Below, in pieces: positions 12,301 to 26,274 of a stretch of DNA of 64,000 nucleotides. The stretch covers positions 28,907,962-28,971,961 of the forward strand of contig NC_091929.1 of the NCBI RefSeq assembly GCF_041260155.1, written 5' to 3'. Every line of letters starts with the position of its first letter. The stretch's first letter is position 1. The position numbers and the translations under genes were made by a program. The stretch comes from Ptychodera flava (lineage: Eukaryota; Hemichordata; Enteropneusta; Ptychoderidae). The notes beneath the pieces are model-generated. The model was not told where the DNA came from and made no database searches. It saw only the letters and a program-made list of their open reading frames with translations.

Positions 12301-12934
12301 AAATACAAATTCTTGTTCTACTCCCGAAATAAGGTAACATTTCTACATTTTCATCACCCTGTATGAGTGTACTGGCCTGTGTTGGAATTTGAATTTTACT
12401 CAGGACTCGAAATAATGTGTAATAACAATGAATTTGTATGTTTACCGAACAATTGTATTGGCAAGACGAAATCTGTGTACCTAAACGTCAAACATACTTC
12501 ACTGAAAAATGAATGTATGTAATACTGAAAATTAGTAAATATATTTCAAAAGTAACAACTTTTGACCACCACGAGAATTAAACCACGCTTGTTTGACTGA
12601 CAAAGGTATGTCAATATTCGTGTATCGAAATATTTTCAGTTGTTACAGCGCTTTTTGATGAATGATAACTGTGTTAGGTGAAGATTTTGTCTCGATTCCA
12701 ACAAGTCTGATTCATGTTGGAGCGGTATAATTCGCAACCCTTGATCTTTGTCCGCTCTCCAAAGTAACTGCAACACTGTTCCATGCAGGAAATAACTCCA
12801 ACTGCCAACTAAAGCATTTTATGTTAGATGCTGGTACTCACCATGTCTAAGTCAGCAAATCTGCCTCGATCACTGTTTACCTGGGTTACCCAAACCAAGA
12901 GAACTGAAAAGGTGAATAGTAGAACGTACTTCAT
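9333..12934 (-). CDS. Secreted cyclic-peptide precursor, copy B (three exons)
   Basis: Exons are 12934-12842, 10581-10488 and 9367-9333, with lengths 93, 94 and 35 nt exactly as in copy A. Exon 1 again encodes MKYVLLF... with the conserved RFADL motif after the predicted signal cleavage, and ends at GTGAGT. Exon 2 encodes DSEDFDERGVLDEMREILED, then an acidic stretch and NLPKSKK, and ends in phase 1 at GTAAGT. Exon 3 encodes LCWKFLHSGCK and TAG. The precursor is 73 residues. It differs from copy A by few substitutions: Ser for Thr in the ring, Leu for Pro before the first Cys, and Glu for Lys in the spacer. A TATA box lies 83 bp upstream of the ATG. The lone C-terminal Lys after Cys could be trimmed by a carboxypeptidase (inference). 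Receptor and function are unknown. Confidence 0.85.
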
Positions 12935-13016
12935 GGTTGTAATGGCAAAGTCGTGGGATGAAGCTATATCGCACCGAAGACACTCTCAGATTCTGAAGAT
13001 AACCCGACCTTAGACT

Positions 13017-13026
13017 GTTTATATAG
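13017..13026 (-). promoter_or_regulatory. TATA box of peptide gene B
   Basis: The minus strand reads CTATATAAAC, 83 bp upstream of the ATG at 12,934. It is identical to the copy A site. In copy C the matching place, near 19,567-19,580, reads CTACATAATT and the box is lost. Confidence 0.6.
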
Positions 13027-13598
13027 ACACGTAGTAGACCAATGAGTGGCTTCCCTTTTATTCGACTTGGCCTCACCAATTATTTTCGTCACCACAACGA
13101 TTTGGACAAAACTTACGTGTTTTTCATAAAAATTGACTTAATTAGGCCTAAGCGACAATATATTCGATCAATTCTGCTTGGGTTTGGGTGGTAATTTTGG
13201 TGAATGAAAAACAAGCCAGTATTTCAGATACTCCTTTTAAAAAGAACTGAATGTAATCGAAAGTACCACAATGGTTCGTGTATGTCTGAATAACTATGAA
13301 AGGTGATCCTTGTACAATAATAATGAGCGATTTTCAAGACAAACTTCTTGTGAACCATTAACATCTCACGTACACCTGTCAGCGATGTCAAAATGAAACA
13401 AAAGTATACACTCACAATTAAAATTATTTGACAAAGAGAGACGTGCTGTTCCAAATTGCACTTTGAATGTCTTTAAATACATTCGATAGAGCTAACTTTC
13501 ATTACAAGTTTCCAAGGTACAAGGATTTCATATTATATCATATTGGACTTCCAAAGTTGGGCAAGAACTGTAAAAGTGTTTGATATTGAGTCAAAACC

Positions 13599-13600
<2 letters not shown>

Positions 13601-13665
<65 letters not shown>
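13601..13665 (+). repeat. (CT)n microsatellite
   Basis: A pure CT run upstream of gene B, the counterpart of the runs at 3,453 and 20,146. Confidence 0.98.
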
Positions 13666-13668
<3 letters not shown>

Positions 13669-13809
13669 TTGATGAACCTCGGTTACATTGTCGAGTTTGG
13701 TTCTTAGCGTAAATCTCTCCAAACATTAGATACAAGCGCGCTAAGCTTAGCTGATAAAAGTGCAGACTTAGAATAATAACTAACTAATAAAACAAGCTAA
13801 CTAGCCGAG

Positions 13810-13869
13810 TAAATAAATAAATAAAAATAAATAAATAATAAATAAATAAATAAATGAATAAATAATAAT
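13810..13869 (+). repeat. (AAAT)n microsatellite, interrupted
   Basis: The counterpart of 3,652 and 20,283, with several unit-length irregularities. Confidence 0.95.
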
Positions 13870-14470
13870 CTCAATCATCCTCATGCGTACAATTTTCTCA
13901 TCTATCCGTCTTATTATCGGAAGCGTTGAAAAAAAACTATTGATTAAAATCTGTGCACGTAGTATGATGACAAAATAAAGAAATCTATACTTAGCATCGA
14001 AGTCGAAACTCTGTCAAAGCATCTGGCACTCAACATCTGTTGCTCAGAGAGTGATGAAGAGCGCAACAAATGCCCCCTTGAAGTAGAGTTTAATACCCCT
14101 GTGCTTGAGAAGAGGCCGAAAAAAGGTGATAGATAAAATGGAAGGCAGACGTGTAAACAGAGTCTAAAGATATCTCGAGTCCCATTGGATAGCAGTCAAA
14201 ATTTTTTGACGGAAGACCTGGTGGGTACGTATATTCCACATCTAGTAAGGTTGAAACGAGTATATATTGATATTCCCAATGTTAAGCAAGAAGCGTCATC
14301 ATTTTTATATAATTCAACACATCAGTGTTTTAATAAATTGCTGACTTCCATTGTAATAGTCTTTGAAAGCAGGAATTCATGGGCCATTTAATATTGAAAG
14401 TCGACCCCTCCCCCTAAAAGCTAGATTGATGAATTTTATGGCACACCTGTGGCAAGATCTGCAATGTTGT

Positions 14471-14825
14471 TAAGGTAGTATGCGCCTCGAATATGAAAGA
14501 CTTAAACTTTTGCTCAAACTTTCCTCAATGAATCTTTCAACCATTGTCTTTCAAAATCAAGAGCAAAAATCGGGGCCACAGACAAATTTTGGTACTAGGG
14601 AAACAAATTATCTAAGATTTACAAATATTTGAAACTCAAAATGGCCGCCATCCCTGTGTTTACTCTATGGAGAAAAATAAAATTTTCGATTTTCGAAAAA
14701 CTAAGACGGTGAAATGTTTTCTTTCACCAAGAGCTTTAAAATGAACCCCCACAAGGGGTAGATCAGAATAGAATTAATAAAGTTTGAAAGTCCGAATATC
14801 TGTCCCCGAGGCGCGATCTACCTTA
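14471..14825 (+). mobile_element. MITE family A, best-preserved copy
   Basis: The ends are inverted: TAAGGTAGTATGCGCCTCGA at the left and CCGAGGCGCGATCTACCTTA at the right, about 20 bp with few mismatches. The body contains ATGGCCGCCATCCCTGTGTT. The flanks allow a TA target duplication. No transposase is present. Relatives lie at 6,380, 8,026, 15,955, 20,981, 22,027 and 36,081. Confidence 0.8.
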
Positions 14826-15950
14826 GAGACCAGGCTTGCAAGCAGCTAACTGCTGTCAGCGGGATGAGGACAACTACAGAGAACGTTACAGGTGCTTTAC
14901 AAAAATACCTCAAGAAACTAGGATTTAACTCAACCTATTTATGACGTCATTGTGAGAAATCAAAACTAGTCTTATGTCCACCTTTTTCAATACTTTGCTG
15001 TTGCGCTTCGGTATTTTTTCTCTTCACTTACATATCTGCACTTCCACCGCTTTTTTCGACTCGATTCTGCCTGTGGCAAACACGAACTCAGAAGTCAAAT
15101 CAATCGGTGGAATTTCTTAATATCAAAGATTACATCTGTATGTAATAACAACAATAACAGCCTAACCTCTTGATTTGTCCAACACATTAAACTGTGCGAT
15201 ATTTAGTCGTGTTTAATTAACTTTACACTTTTTCGGTAATGAGTCAAATTAATTTTCGAATATAGCGACAACAAATGGAGACATGGAATTCTCTGCTTAA
15301 AATTCAATCTTTGCCTTCCTGTAAACTGATAGGCTTACACGTATTCCACTCAGGGTCTTATATATGCCGTATGTGGTAAAGCGTAACGTTGGTCGGAACA
15401 CCCTCAGAGTTGTCACGCACCTCAAAACTGATTCATTTTTTTCGGTGGGGATAGGTTCATGCATTCGAAAAAGACCCCATACGTATACTTCGCTGTCGAA
15501 AATACAGAAAATTATGTTTTATCAACTTTGTACCAAACTGAACGAATCAGCAAGGAATGTTTTACTTTGATGATATGCAGTTCTGTACAAAACAAAGTGA
15601 ACATCCTGGAAATAAAAAATACAATCCTCCATTGGTGCTAACCTGCTGTAAGGGTGGCTTTCTTTGTGAACTGATAGGTAAAATGAAAATGCTTCCAGAG
15701 ATATAGTTGAAATTGGTTTTTCTGGCCGATTTTTGGTCTTTACTCAAGATGGAACAGTGATGTATTAAAGACCCATTACATATAATTATTGATGGATTTT
15801 CCAGCATATTTGCTGTTTGTAAAATACAGATTCTCGCTGTTCCGAAGCCCAAATTACAGTGAAAACCACTTAAAAATGGACGATGAAATTGCTCTAAATG
15901 TTATCCCACTTGTGTAGGCCTATAATTGCTTTGTAAAGTTGTTCCAAAAT
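14826..15950. other. Non-coding spacer between units B and C
   Basis: No gene is seen. The stretch 15,296-15,440 resembles 6,712-6,830 (shared AAAATTCAATCTTTG and what follows), so part of it is an unclassified dispersed repeat. Confidence 0.5.
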
Positions 15951-15954
15951 TTTC

Positions 15955-16160
15955 CTCGGGGACAGATATTTTGACTCTCAAATTTCTACAGTTCTTTTCT
16001 AATCTACCACTTGTGGGGGATCATTTTAAAGCCCTTGGAGAAAGAAAAACTTTTAGTGTCTTACTTTTTCGAAAATCCAAAACTTTATTTTTCCCCATAG
16101 AGTTAACACAGGGATGGCGGCCATTTTGAATTTCAAATATCGCAAAATGTTGGGTAATTA
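15955..16160 (-). mobile_element. MITE family A copy, inverted and truncated
   Basis: It reads as the reverse complement of 14,640-14,820, including CTCGGGGACAGATATTTTGA and GGGATGGCGGCCATTTTGAA. The far end is missing. Confidence 0.75.
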
Positions 16161-17124
16161 TTGTTGGGTAAGAAAACAAACACAATGTTAACACTATTAC
16201 AAATAAAAAATTGCTTTTCCAGAAAAACAAGAACGGATCGGAGCTTAAGTTAATACGCTTGTGTTTTCTATCTGCGTTTGTTTTTTTTCCCCCTGGTTGC
16301 CATGGCTGGTAGGTTTTTAAAAAATCCAAACAAAGAATTTTATTTAAATGGCCTAATAATGCATCCTGCATGCAATGAATTGTGCTTGTAAGGCTAAATA
16401 CCATTTTACGACATATTTGAGGATGAAGAAGAGAAAATAAACTTCCTTTATTAATTGAACGTAAAGGAAAAGGTAATAAAAAGTTTACAGCTATTGTCTT
16501 TTCCATCTGTAACTTACAAATATTGCAACTTAGCATTGCAGGTGTAACAAAACAAAGTCGAACGAAGATGTCGTCAACTTGTGTAGAATGCAATTTCAAA
16601 ATACAAGCAAAACACCAGCGAAATAATATCTAAAACGAAAGAGTCAATGCATTTGTTGAATACAGATTTTTTTTTTTTCAAAACCAGCATCACAGAAAGT
16701 TTGTGCAGTTAAAATGAAGGAAATTAACATAACAAGCATTGTAACTAACTCATGATAATCGAAGTAGATTCAGCGCGCCCTCTCGTGTGTAGCATTGATA
16801 TTTTCTAAAAGGAAGCAATGTTTAGTTAAAAAATTACATCGTGTGGTATCTTTGTCAGCGAACCTTTAAAATACAAACGTCATGGAAATGTCATTTGTAC
16901 AAACGAATGTTTCCTACCATAGACTGCAAAAGGGAAGTTGTGCTCAAAAACTAAGATTCAAAACAAAAAAAGTACACATGTTTTGTTAAAGATTGCATAT
17001 CACCGCCGATGGTCCAGTGCGTGGAGGAGTAGTAGTTGTACGCGGATATTTTCCAAGATGTTTGGACGAAGTGTATGAATTCCGGTCGGTCGAGACTTGA
17101 ATTGGTCCATCTTCTATGGTAGTA

Positions 17125-19486
<2,362 letters not shown>

Positions 19487-20143
19487 GGTTGTTATGGCAA
19501 AGTCGTTGGATGTAGCTACAGCGCACCGAAGACACGTTCAAGTTCTAAAGATAAACCGACCCAAATTATAATTATGTAGACACTGCCCAGACCAATGACT
19601 AGCTACTGTTTTATATAACTTTGCATAATTGTCGACGCGTCAACGCGTTGGCGGAAACGTGTTTTTCATTAAAATTGACCTAATTAAACGATTGTATTCA
19701 CTCAGTTATTCTTGGTTTTTTGGAGCTGATAATTTTAATGAATGAGGAAACATAACATTATTTCCGATGCTTTTTATTATTTATTTTTAAAAGCCCAATG
19801 TACGCAGAAGTATAGTGCGTGTATGTTAGAATAATTATGAAAGGTGATGCTCATATAACGAGTATTTTTTTTTCAGGACAAATTTCCTGTAACATTATTA
19901 ACATCTCACGTATACCTGTCAGCGATATAAAAATGAAACAGAAAGGTACAGATTGATGATTAAAATTATTTGACAAAGAGTGACGAGGTGTTCCCTGCTG
20001 CAGTTCAAATGTATGTTTCGACGAAAGCCTATCTTTATAGGAAGTTCTTTTTTCACGATACAAAGCGTACATTCATATCATAATGGACTTCAAAAGATTA
20101 CCAACCGCAAAGTTCTTGATATTGATATCATGTGGTCCCTCCC

Positions 20144-20145
<2 letters not shown>

Positions 20146-20199
<54 letters not shown>
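20146..20199 (+). repeat. (CT)n microsatellite
   Basis: Unit C counterpart of the pyrimidine runs at 3,453 and 13,601. Confidence 0.98.
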
Positions 20200-20202
<3 letters not shown>

Positions 20203-20282
20203 TCAATGAACATAATCGAGTTTAGGTTCGGAGCTTAAAACATATCAGGATTAAGCTTGCCAGTAATTATAGACTTAATATA

Positions 20283-20284
20283 TA

Positions 20285-20343
<59 letters not shown>

Positions 20344-20346
20344 GTA

Positions 20347-20386
<40 letters not shown>

Positions 20387-20392
20387 AAAGAA
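20283..20392 (+). repeat. (AAAT)n passing into (GAAA)n
   Basis: An AAAT run to about 20,343 is followed by GAAA copies to 20,392. It is the unit C counterpart of 3,652 and 13,810. Confidence 0.97.
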
Positions 20393-20640
20393 ATATTTAG
20401 CATTTAAGTAGAAGCTGTCATATAGATGTTATACTGCCTAGACTATCTAGTAAAAGTTTAATAGAAGAGACAAAATTTCCGGGTAGTAAACAATTGTCGT
20501 GTCAGTTTATTTATTAAAAGATAACTTAAGGACCATTTTTTTGAAATAGAAATTTCTAAAAGCCACATTCCGGCCTACTAGCGAGGACAAGTTCTTATGA
20601 AGACTGCCATTGCTCAGTCATGCCTTCAACCTGCTTTGCA

Positions 20641-20830
<190 letters not shown>

Positions 20831-20980
20831 TGTGTGTCAATTAAGTGTTTGTTAGGAAGTCACAATGGTGCTTAATTATTTCATTAGGCATCGACGGGAT
20901 AGGAGGCTGTCGCTTTATCTTTGTATATAGTAAATTGAAATTGTCACGTACAAGTGACGTCACATAAATGTGTACACGTA

Positions 20981-22226
20981 TTAAGGTAGCACTCGCCTTT
21001 AAACTCAAAGACAGAAACTTTTGCTCAAACTTGTCTCAAGGCTATTTCCAACTATTCTCTCTCGGAATCAAGAATAACAACCGGGCTCAGCAAATTTGAT
21101 ACTAGATAAATTACCTGAAAAGAAATTCAAAATGGCTGCCATCTCCCTTGTTAACTTTACGTGGGAAATTAAATTTTCGATTTTCACAAAATAAACCGCT
21201 GAAGACTTTGCTTACTCAATGAGCTTCAAAATGAACTCACACAAGCGGTAGGTTAAAATAATATTTTAAAAGTTTGAGAGTCCGAATATCTTTCCCCTAG
21301 GCGCAATTCGTGTATTGTATGCTTGTTACGAAGACTACTGCATACGGTTTGTCTCACATCACATGAAGATTTCGCGGAAGCCGAACGAATAAGATGCAAA
21401 TGATCTTTGACAGCTATACGTTGGACAGGGCTCTTTCTCATACGTTCTCGTTTATTGTGCTATTAAATTTTCACACAATGAGATTACACGTGTGATTTGA
21501 CCATCTGGCAAGATTTCCAGCCATCGCAATCAAGCACAGAAAGATAATATCTAATTATTTGCGACGAGAAACGATGTATCTAATGTACGGTAGCAAGTAT
21601 GAGTGTGCGAGTGTTTAACCCTTTCACCACCATGGTTTGTCCCAAATCCATTGTTTTCTATGGTAAAGTTGGACCTGTACACAGGGAACTGGGGGTGAAA
21701 GGGTTAATGAACTCTACTCTGGGGCCGGGTCATAGTCAGAAAAATTGTGAAAAAAACTGGGCTCGGTTATTCAACCATTCCGATCGAGAATTTACTGACT
21801 TTGAATTGCGTCCGAGAACATCTGCTTCGTATATTTGGAGTTGCAATTTTAGGAGTCTCATACCGTTTTTTGTTAAACGTGAAGACGGATTCGGTGTGGC
21901 CTTTTTAACAACTATTCCTGGTACATATGTAAGAAATTGCAACTCATACAGTATATTGTACCCTACTGTAAGACATCGTGTTTAGGTATAGGGCTACAGT
22001 GTGTAATAAAAAAATGATGTGCCGATTTTCTCCATAGAGTTAACACAGGGATGGTGGCCATTTTGAATTTCAGTAAATCTTGGGTAATTTGCTTTTCTAG
22101 TACCAAACTTTGCACGGTGACCCTCGATTTTTATTCATGATTTTGAAAGAAATAGTGGAAAGCGTCCTTGAGGAAAGTTTGAGCAGAAGTTTAAGGCGTT
22201 CACTTTCGAGGCGAGTAGTACCTTAA
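20981..22226. mobile_element. MITE family A pair or one long inverted-repeat element
   Basis: The left end reads TTAAGGTAGCACTCGCC and the right end reads GGCGAGTAGTACCTTAA, an inverted match. A family A body runs 20,981-21,310 forward and 22,027-22,226 reversed. Either two copies lie head to head or this is one 1.25-kb element with long inverted ends. Between them lies a 93-bp family C MITE and otherwise unclassified DNA. Confidence 0.6.
21615..21707. mobile_element. TTAA-bounded MITE, family C copy 1
   Basis: It is 93 bp, TTAACCCTTTCACCACCATG to GGGGGTGAAAGGGTTAA. The same sequence recurs at 35,157 and 50,703. Confidence 0.75.
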
Positions 22227-22394
22227 ATAAGCTTAAGTGACGAATTTATATTTAAATATATCACATACCCTACAACACTATTGTAAGATATGACAGAAAA
22301 GTTAATGATTATTGTATTGTATTGAATCCCATTCTTTGCATCCTCTATTCATTTCCAGTCACGGTTTCGTTCGTTTTGTTTCATTGGAGTGTCT

Positions 22395-23357
22395 CAGGCC
22401 GTTGGCAGGTGCCTGTCAATTTAGACAGAACCCTGGTATGTGTGTGACAGGTGCCTGTCAATAGACCATGGTCTACTGACACGCGTCTGAGCCAGATCCT
22501 GGCTGTTGACAGTCGTTGATGCGATATCGTGTCCAGTAAAGTCTACAATACAGGTGCAGCCAACGAACAATGCACTGAAGGGGGTCCTTATTATGATAGG
22601 ATATATATCGTGCATGACAAGTAATGTGAACTGACTAATTTTAAGTCAAGAGGGTAATTAATTAACTGTTTATAATTTGCCCTCCAACTGAAAATAAATT
22701 TTTCGACGTCGACTTACCCTCCCGCAACCAAACTTCAGTTTTACCCCCTCCCCACATATTTTTGCCTGTTATCCTCCCCATTGTGAATTTTTTAATAAGC
22801 TCCCCTGCACTATGGCGAAAAAAACTTGTCGATTTCCCCTGCCATGGAAAAATTTCCACTTAAAATTTCATAATTCCTCTGCAGACATAAAGCTCCCCTG
22901 CCTTGTGATGAAAAAGCCTGTTTGTTTTCCCCTGTCCCTGTTTTACAAGCAACTTCTCTACTCCTCGTTTTTCCCCAATCGCAGTCCCCAGGCCAATCAA
23001 CCTATATCTGCCCTGCCCAACAAAAAAATTAAATCTGCTCCCTGTCAGCTAAAAATATGTCTCCCGCCCAAGCAAAATTAAAATTTCTCCTGCCCTAAAA
23101 AAATTGCTCCCGCAATAGCTTTTTCGATGAATAGCTCCGTTGGCTGCACCTGACAATACGCCAAATTGCAGCGACTTTGTCAATGTATTCTTGCAAAAAT
23201 GTTTTAAAAAGCATGCTAACAAGTTTATTTCGCTAAAATGTGGTGCATTTGTTTTTGCGAAAAACGTGCGTGTCATTAGCCAACTTTTGTCCATTGACAG
23301 GCGCCAGTCAAATCTAGATCTGGGTATTGACAAGCGCATGTCAATATCCACGGCCTG
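22395..23357. mobile_element. Inverted-repeat element with palindromic subterminal sites
   Basis: The left end, CAGGCCGT followed by two 16-18-bp palindromes (22,402 and 22,445), is mirrored at the right by palindromes at 23,294 and 23,327 and the end ACGGCCTG. The inverted ends are about 75 bp. The interior holds a C-rich degenerate repeat. No transposase is visible and no clear target duplication was found. Confidence 0.6.
22670..23110. repeat. C-rich degenerate repeat (CTCCCCTGC...AAAA)
   Basis: Blocks such as GCTCCCCTGC, TTTCCCCTGCC and CCCTGCCC recur every 30-45 bp, separated by A/T-rich text. Open frames cross it on both strands, but none resembles a known protein. Confidence 0.5.
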
Positions 23358-23735
23358 TGTATATACTTTACTTGGGAAACAGTGCGCCCTCTATGAAAAT
23401 CTAAATTTTCCAATGAAATTTTCCCCAACTGTACTTTCTGTATTTCGGTTGCCTGAAAGCTGGTCTTTCTATTGGCGTTGTGCTATTGGAGCATAGTGCA
23501 GCAAGCGGTAGAAATAGGGCAGGTGACCAGACTAGTTGCCTACCCAATTCAGCTGCCGTGCTAATGCATATAACACTGCGCAGCTAGCGCCAGAATTACG
23601 GCAAAGGGTACACTATATGTCTGATAACTATGTTGCGTAGCATTGAAAAGCATTCGATTTTCTTTGAATTCATAATATTATGCAGTGTTTTCCAAGAAAA
23701 GGTTTGTCACGGTAAGCATAAACAAACAGAGTTTA

Positions 23736-23736
<1 letters not shown>

Positions 23737-23802
<66 letters not shown>

Positions 23803-23814
23803 GAGCAAGTAAGT
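23737..23814 (+). repeat. (TAAG)n microsatellite
   Basis: About 18 near-perfect tetranucleotide copies. Confidence 0.97.
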
Positions 23815-26176
23815 ACGAAAGAGTGTGAGTGAGACTGAGAGAAGAGGGCGAGCGAGTAATAAGTCAGGCCGTCTGTCAGTTAGTATGTTGGCAAATAAGT
23901 AAATTATATTAGAATTTTATCAAATAAATTGACACGCTCAAGCACGAGTTTGAGTACTGGTGATCCTTTATGTGCACACATCAAATTTTATTTCCGAGTA
24001 GTCTTTACGGATGAGGGTTTTCTTTCGCACACGTGAGTCAAGTGTCGGACTGAATACAGGGGTAAGAGGACGGCTCACCTGGAATTCGGCATTGAATAGG
24101 AAAAATGCCACTTTTATCTGGAAAGAAGATAATGAATCCTGAATTTTCCTTCTTAGCGATTCGAGAGTGACTTACTTTGTCGAAAACACCGTATTTCTGG
24201 AGTCAGTGACATGACATTGAGCTGGCAACTAGCCAAAATTGATCGGTTTCGCAACATCCGATGTTCATTTGTTGAAAACAATCCCAAGATACACCATTCA
24301 TGATGGCGCTGTTGTAAACAAGGTTTGTACACAACTACACTTGTTCCATGTCAATTTTCAATGGCCTATTACATCGATTTTTTCGTTTGTACTATTTCAA
24401 AACTTTGCGCCAGTAATGACAATGATCACATATGTTATTAATGAATTATTTTAGCCTTATAAATGGTTTTCAGTTGAATTATAATCGTGTTTTGTCATGA
24501 CCTTATCGCGTAGGACTCATGACCTCCATGCGTACGGACGTGACCTCAAAAACAGCTGAGATCCCTGGTCATCATCGCGGCAATTTGTTGTCACCAAAGG
24601 TATGCATCAACATTGATATTTTGAACGTCTTTTGATCAGTCAAGTACTGACATCATTGAATCAAGAATCACGGAGTACTTCTCGCTTGTGCGATTTTCTG
24701 ATCATGCCCTAAAAATCAAATTTCTGGCGATGTATTGTTCGTAGTGTGCAAGAAATTGATTGTGTTTGTTACGCAATACAGGTAATTTTAGGTTCTGGTG
24801 TTGTTGTGGGTATATTCTTCGGTGTTGCACTGATGCATTTCCTATGGCATACTTTCAGCAACGTGTTGAAATGATAAACAAGCGTTATAGGACTCAACTT
24901 AGGGATATAGTGCAAGGTTGTCATCCTTGATGATCGTAAACAAAATTTGACGTACACGTACACGGGGTATTTTGAATCAGTGTCATGGCGGATTCGTTTC
25001 AAGGTCATTGTCAGCAAGGGAGATTGGCTAAAGTAATAGGCTGTGCAGTGAGAGGGTAGCTGAAGTGCGATTGTTGATGGTTTTGACAGGAAATGCTATC
25101 TTTGACTTCATTTATACCGTGCCAAGGCTTCTGCCACTTGATGGAGGTGAGAAGTGGACGGCAGTGACGGGGACACGGTTTTGAAGTGGAGCCTCTGTAT
25201 TTTCAGTTATCCCTTGTATGAATACTACCTCGGACACAAAATTCCCCTGATGTGATAGTCAGTTTGCCCCCACCATTCTCCCTGCTCCTCTCACCAAATG
25301 GTGAACCACTCCTGAGAGTCTGCCTATAAAATCTTGAGTCAGTCACTGATGTATGCAGTGTCGTTGATTACAAATGAATTTTTGAATAAGCTCAGGATTA
25401 GATACATGTTGAATATGGTCTGAGTTCTGCTCTTATAACATGAATAGACTACTCATTTTACCAGTATATACACTTTAACTCTCAGTTGCCTTTATTATCA
25501 ATGCTGATCAGGAGACTGACCTCTGTTACATGCAAAATACATATTTTTATAGAGAAAGCTACATATCAAACAACCCACAGCAGAGCATTTGCAAAGGTAT
25601 ATGTTCCACATAGCAAGTGCCCACCTTATTGTAAAAAATGTTAATAAGTCTCATCCACAGAGGGTTCCACATTTAAAATAACAAGTTTATAGTATAAATA
25701 TTTAAGTTTATGCACATACAAAATTCTTATTTCTTCTCTCACAAAGACATGTTATAATGAAATGACATTTTATATAATATAAATTGTTAGCTTCCCAATG
25801 TAAGAAGTTCACTAAGCTTTTAGTGATGCAATTTTCTCCCACCAAAATTTTAGTGCAACATTTAACCAATTTTTGTGATTTTTTTTTTGTAATTTTTTGA
25901 TAATTTTGGATCAAAAGGATATCCCATTTCATTGGCTAAAGATTTCTATCAAAATTTTGGCAGAGCTGAGAAAAATATACTTGGGTGTATTTTATAATAT
26001 AAAGGCGACAAAAATTGACTTTGGTGCTCAAAGGGTTAGTGTATGAATACTATGATATTGACACTATGTTCATTGTTGATTAATGCCTAACTTTTTCTGC
26101 CTATTTTCTTCTGTGGATTAATCAGTCTTCCTTAGGTCAGAAGTAAGATAAAGAAGAACCAGACGGAAGTGCGATC
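23815..26176. other. Upstream flank of BCL2L13
   Basis: No coding exon is recognised. A non-coding first exon is possible near 24,480-24,598, which ends in a donor-like AAAGGTATGC; a likely acceptor is TTAATCAG near 26,133. That is a guess from splice signals only. A family B MITE fills 25,813-26,039. Confidence 0.3.
25813..26039. mobile_element. TTAA-type MITE, family B copy 2
   Basis: The body CACCAAAATTTTAGTGCAAC and the right end TTGGTGCTCAAAGGGTTA match family B. The left end is eroded. Confidence 0.65.
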
Positions 26177-26274
26177 ATGAGTGACGAAGCTGCACATACC
26201 GCTGTTGAGGTGGAAGCTCCCGTTGCCATGGCAACAGAGGACTTCCGCCATGAGACAAAATATGTGGTTCTGAG
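26177..26274 (+). CDS. BCL2L13: BCL2L13 exon 1 (start codon)
   Basis: ATG at 26,177. It encodes MSDEAAHTAVEVEAPVAMAT, then EDFRHETKYVVLR/S, and ends in phase 2 at GTGGGT. The start is chosen because it opens the only frame leading into the conserved ETKYVVLSY block. Confidence 0.88.

Larger units (their letters stand above)
8318..14188. repeat. Tandem duplication unit B
   Basis: This unit is homologous to unit A over the gene and its 5' flank, and to unit C from a shared block (GCATGCAATGAATTG at about 8,329 and 16,366) onward. It contains peptide gene B and a MITE at 8,446 that is absent from unit C. Confidence 0.8.

Noticed and set aside
16021-16599. 192-codon minus-strand frame
   Set aside because: Its start overlaps a MITE family A copy, the composition looks non-coding and no domain is recognisable.
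21599-21985. 128-codon plus-strand frame
   Set aside because: It begins in a family C MITE and has no recognisable motif.
22402-22460. p53 response element
   Set aside because: The palindromes lack the CWWG core, and their mirrored placement in inverted ends is better explained as transposon structure.
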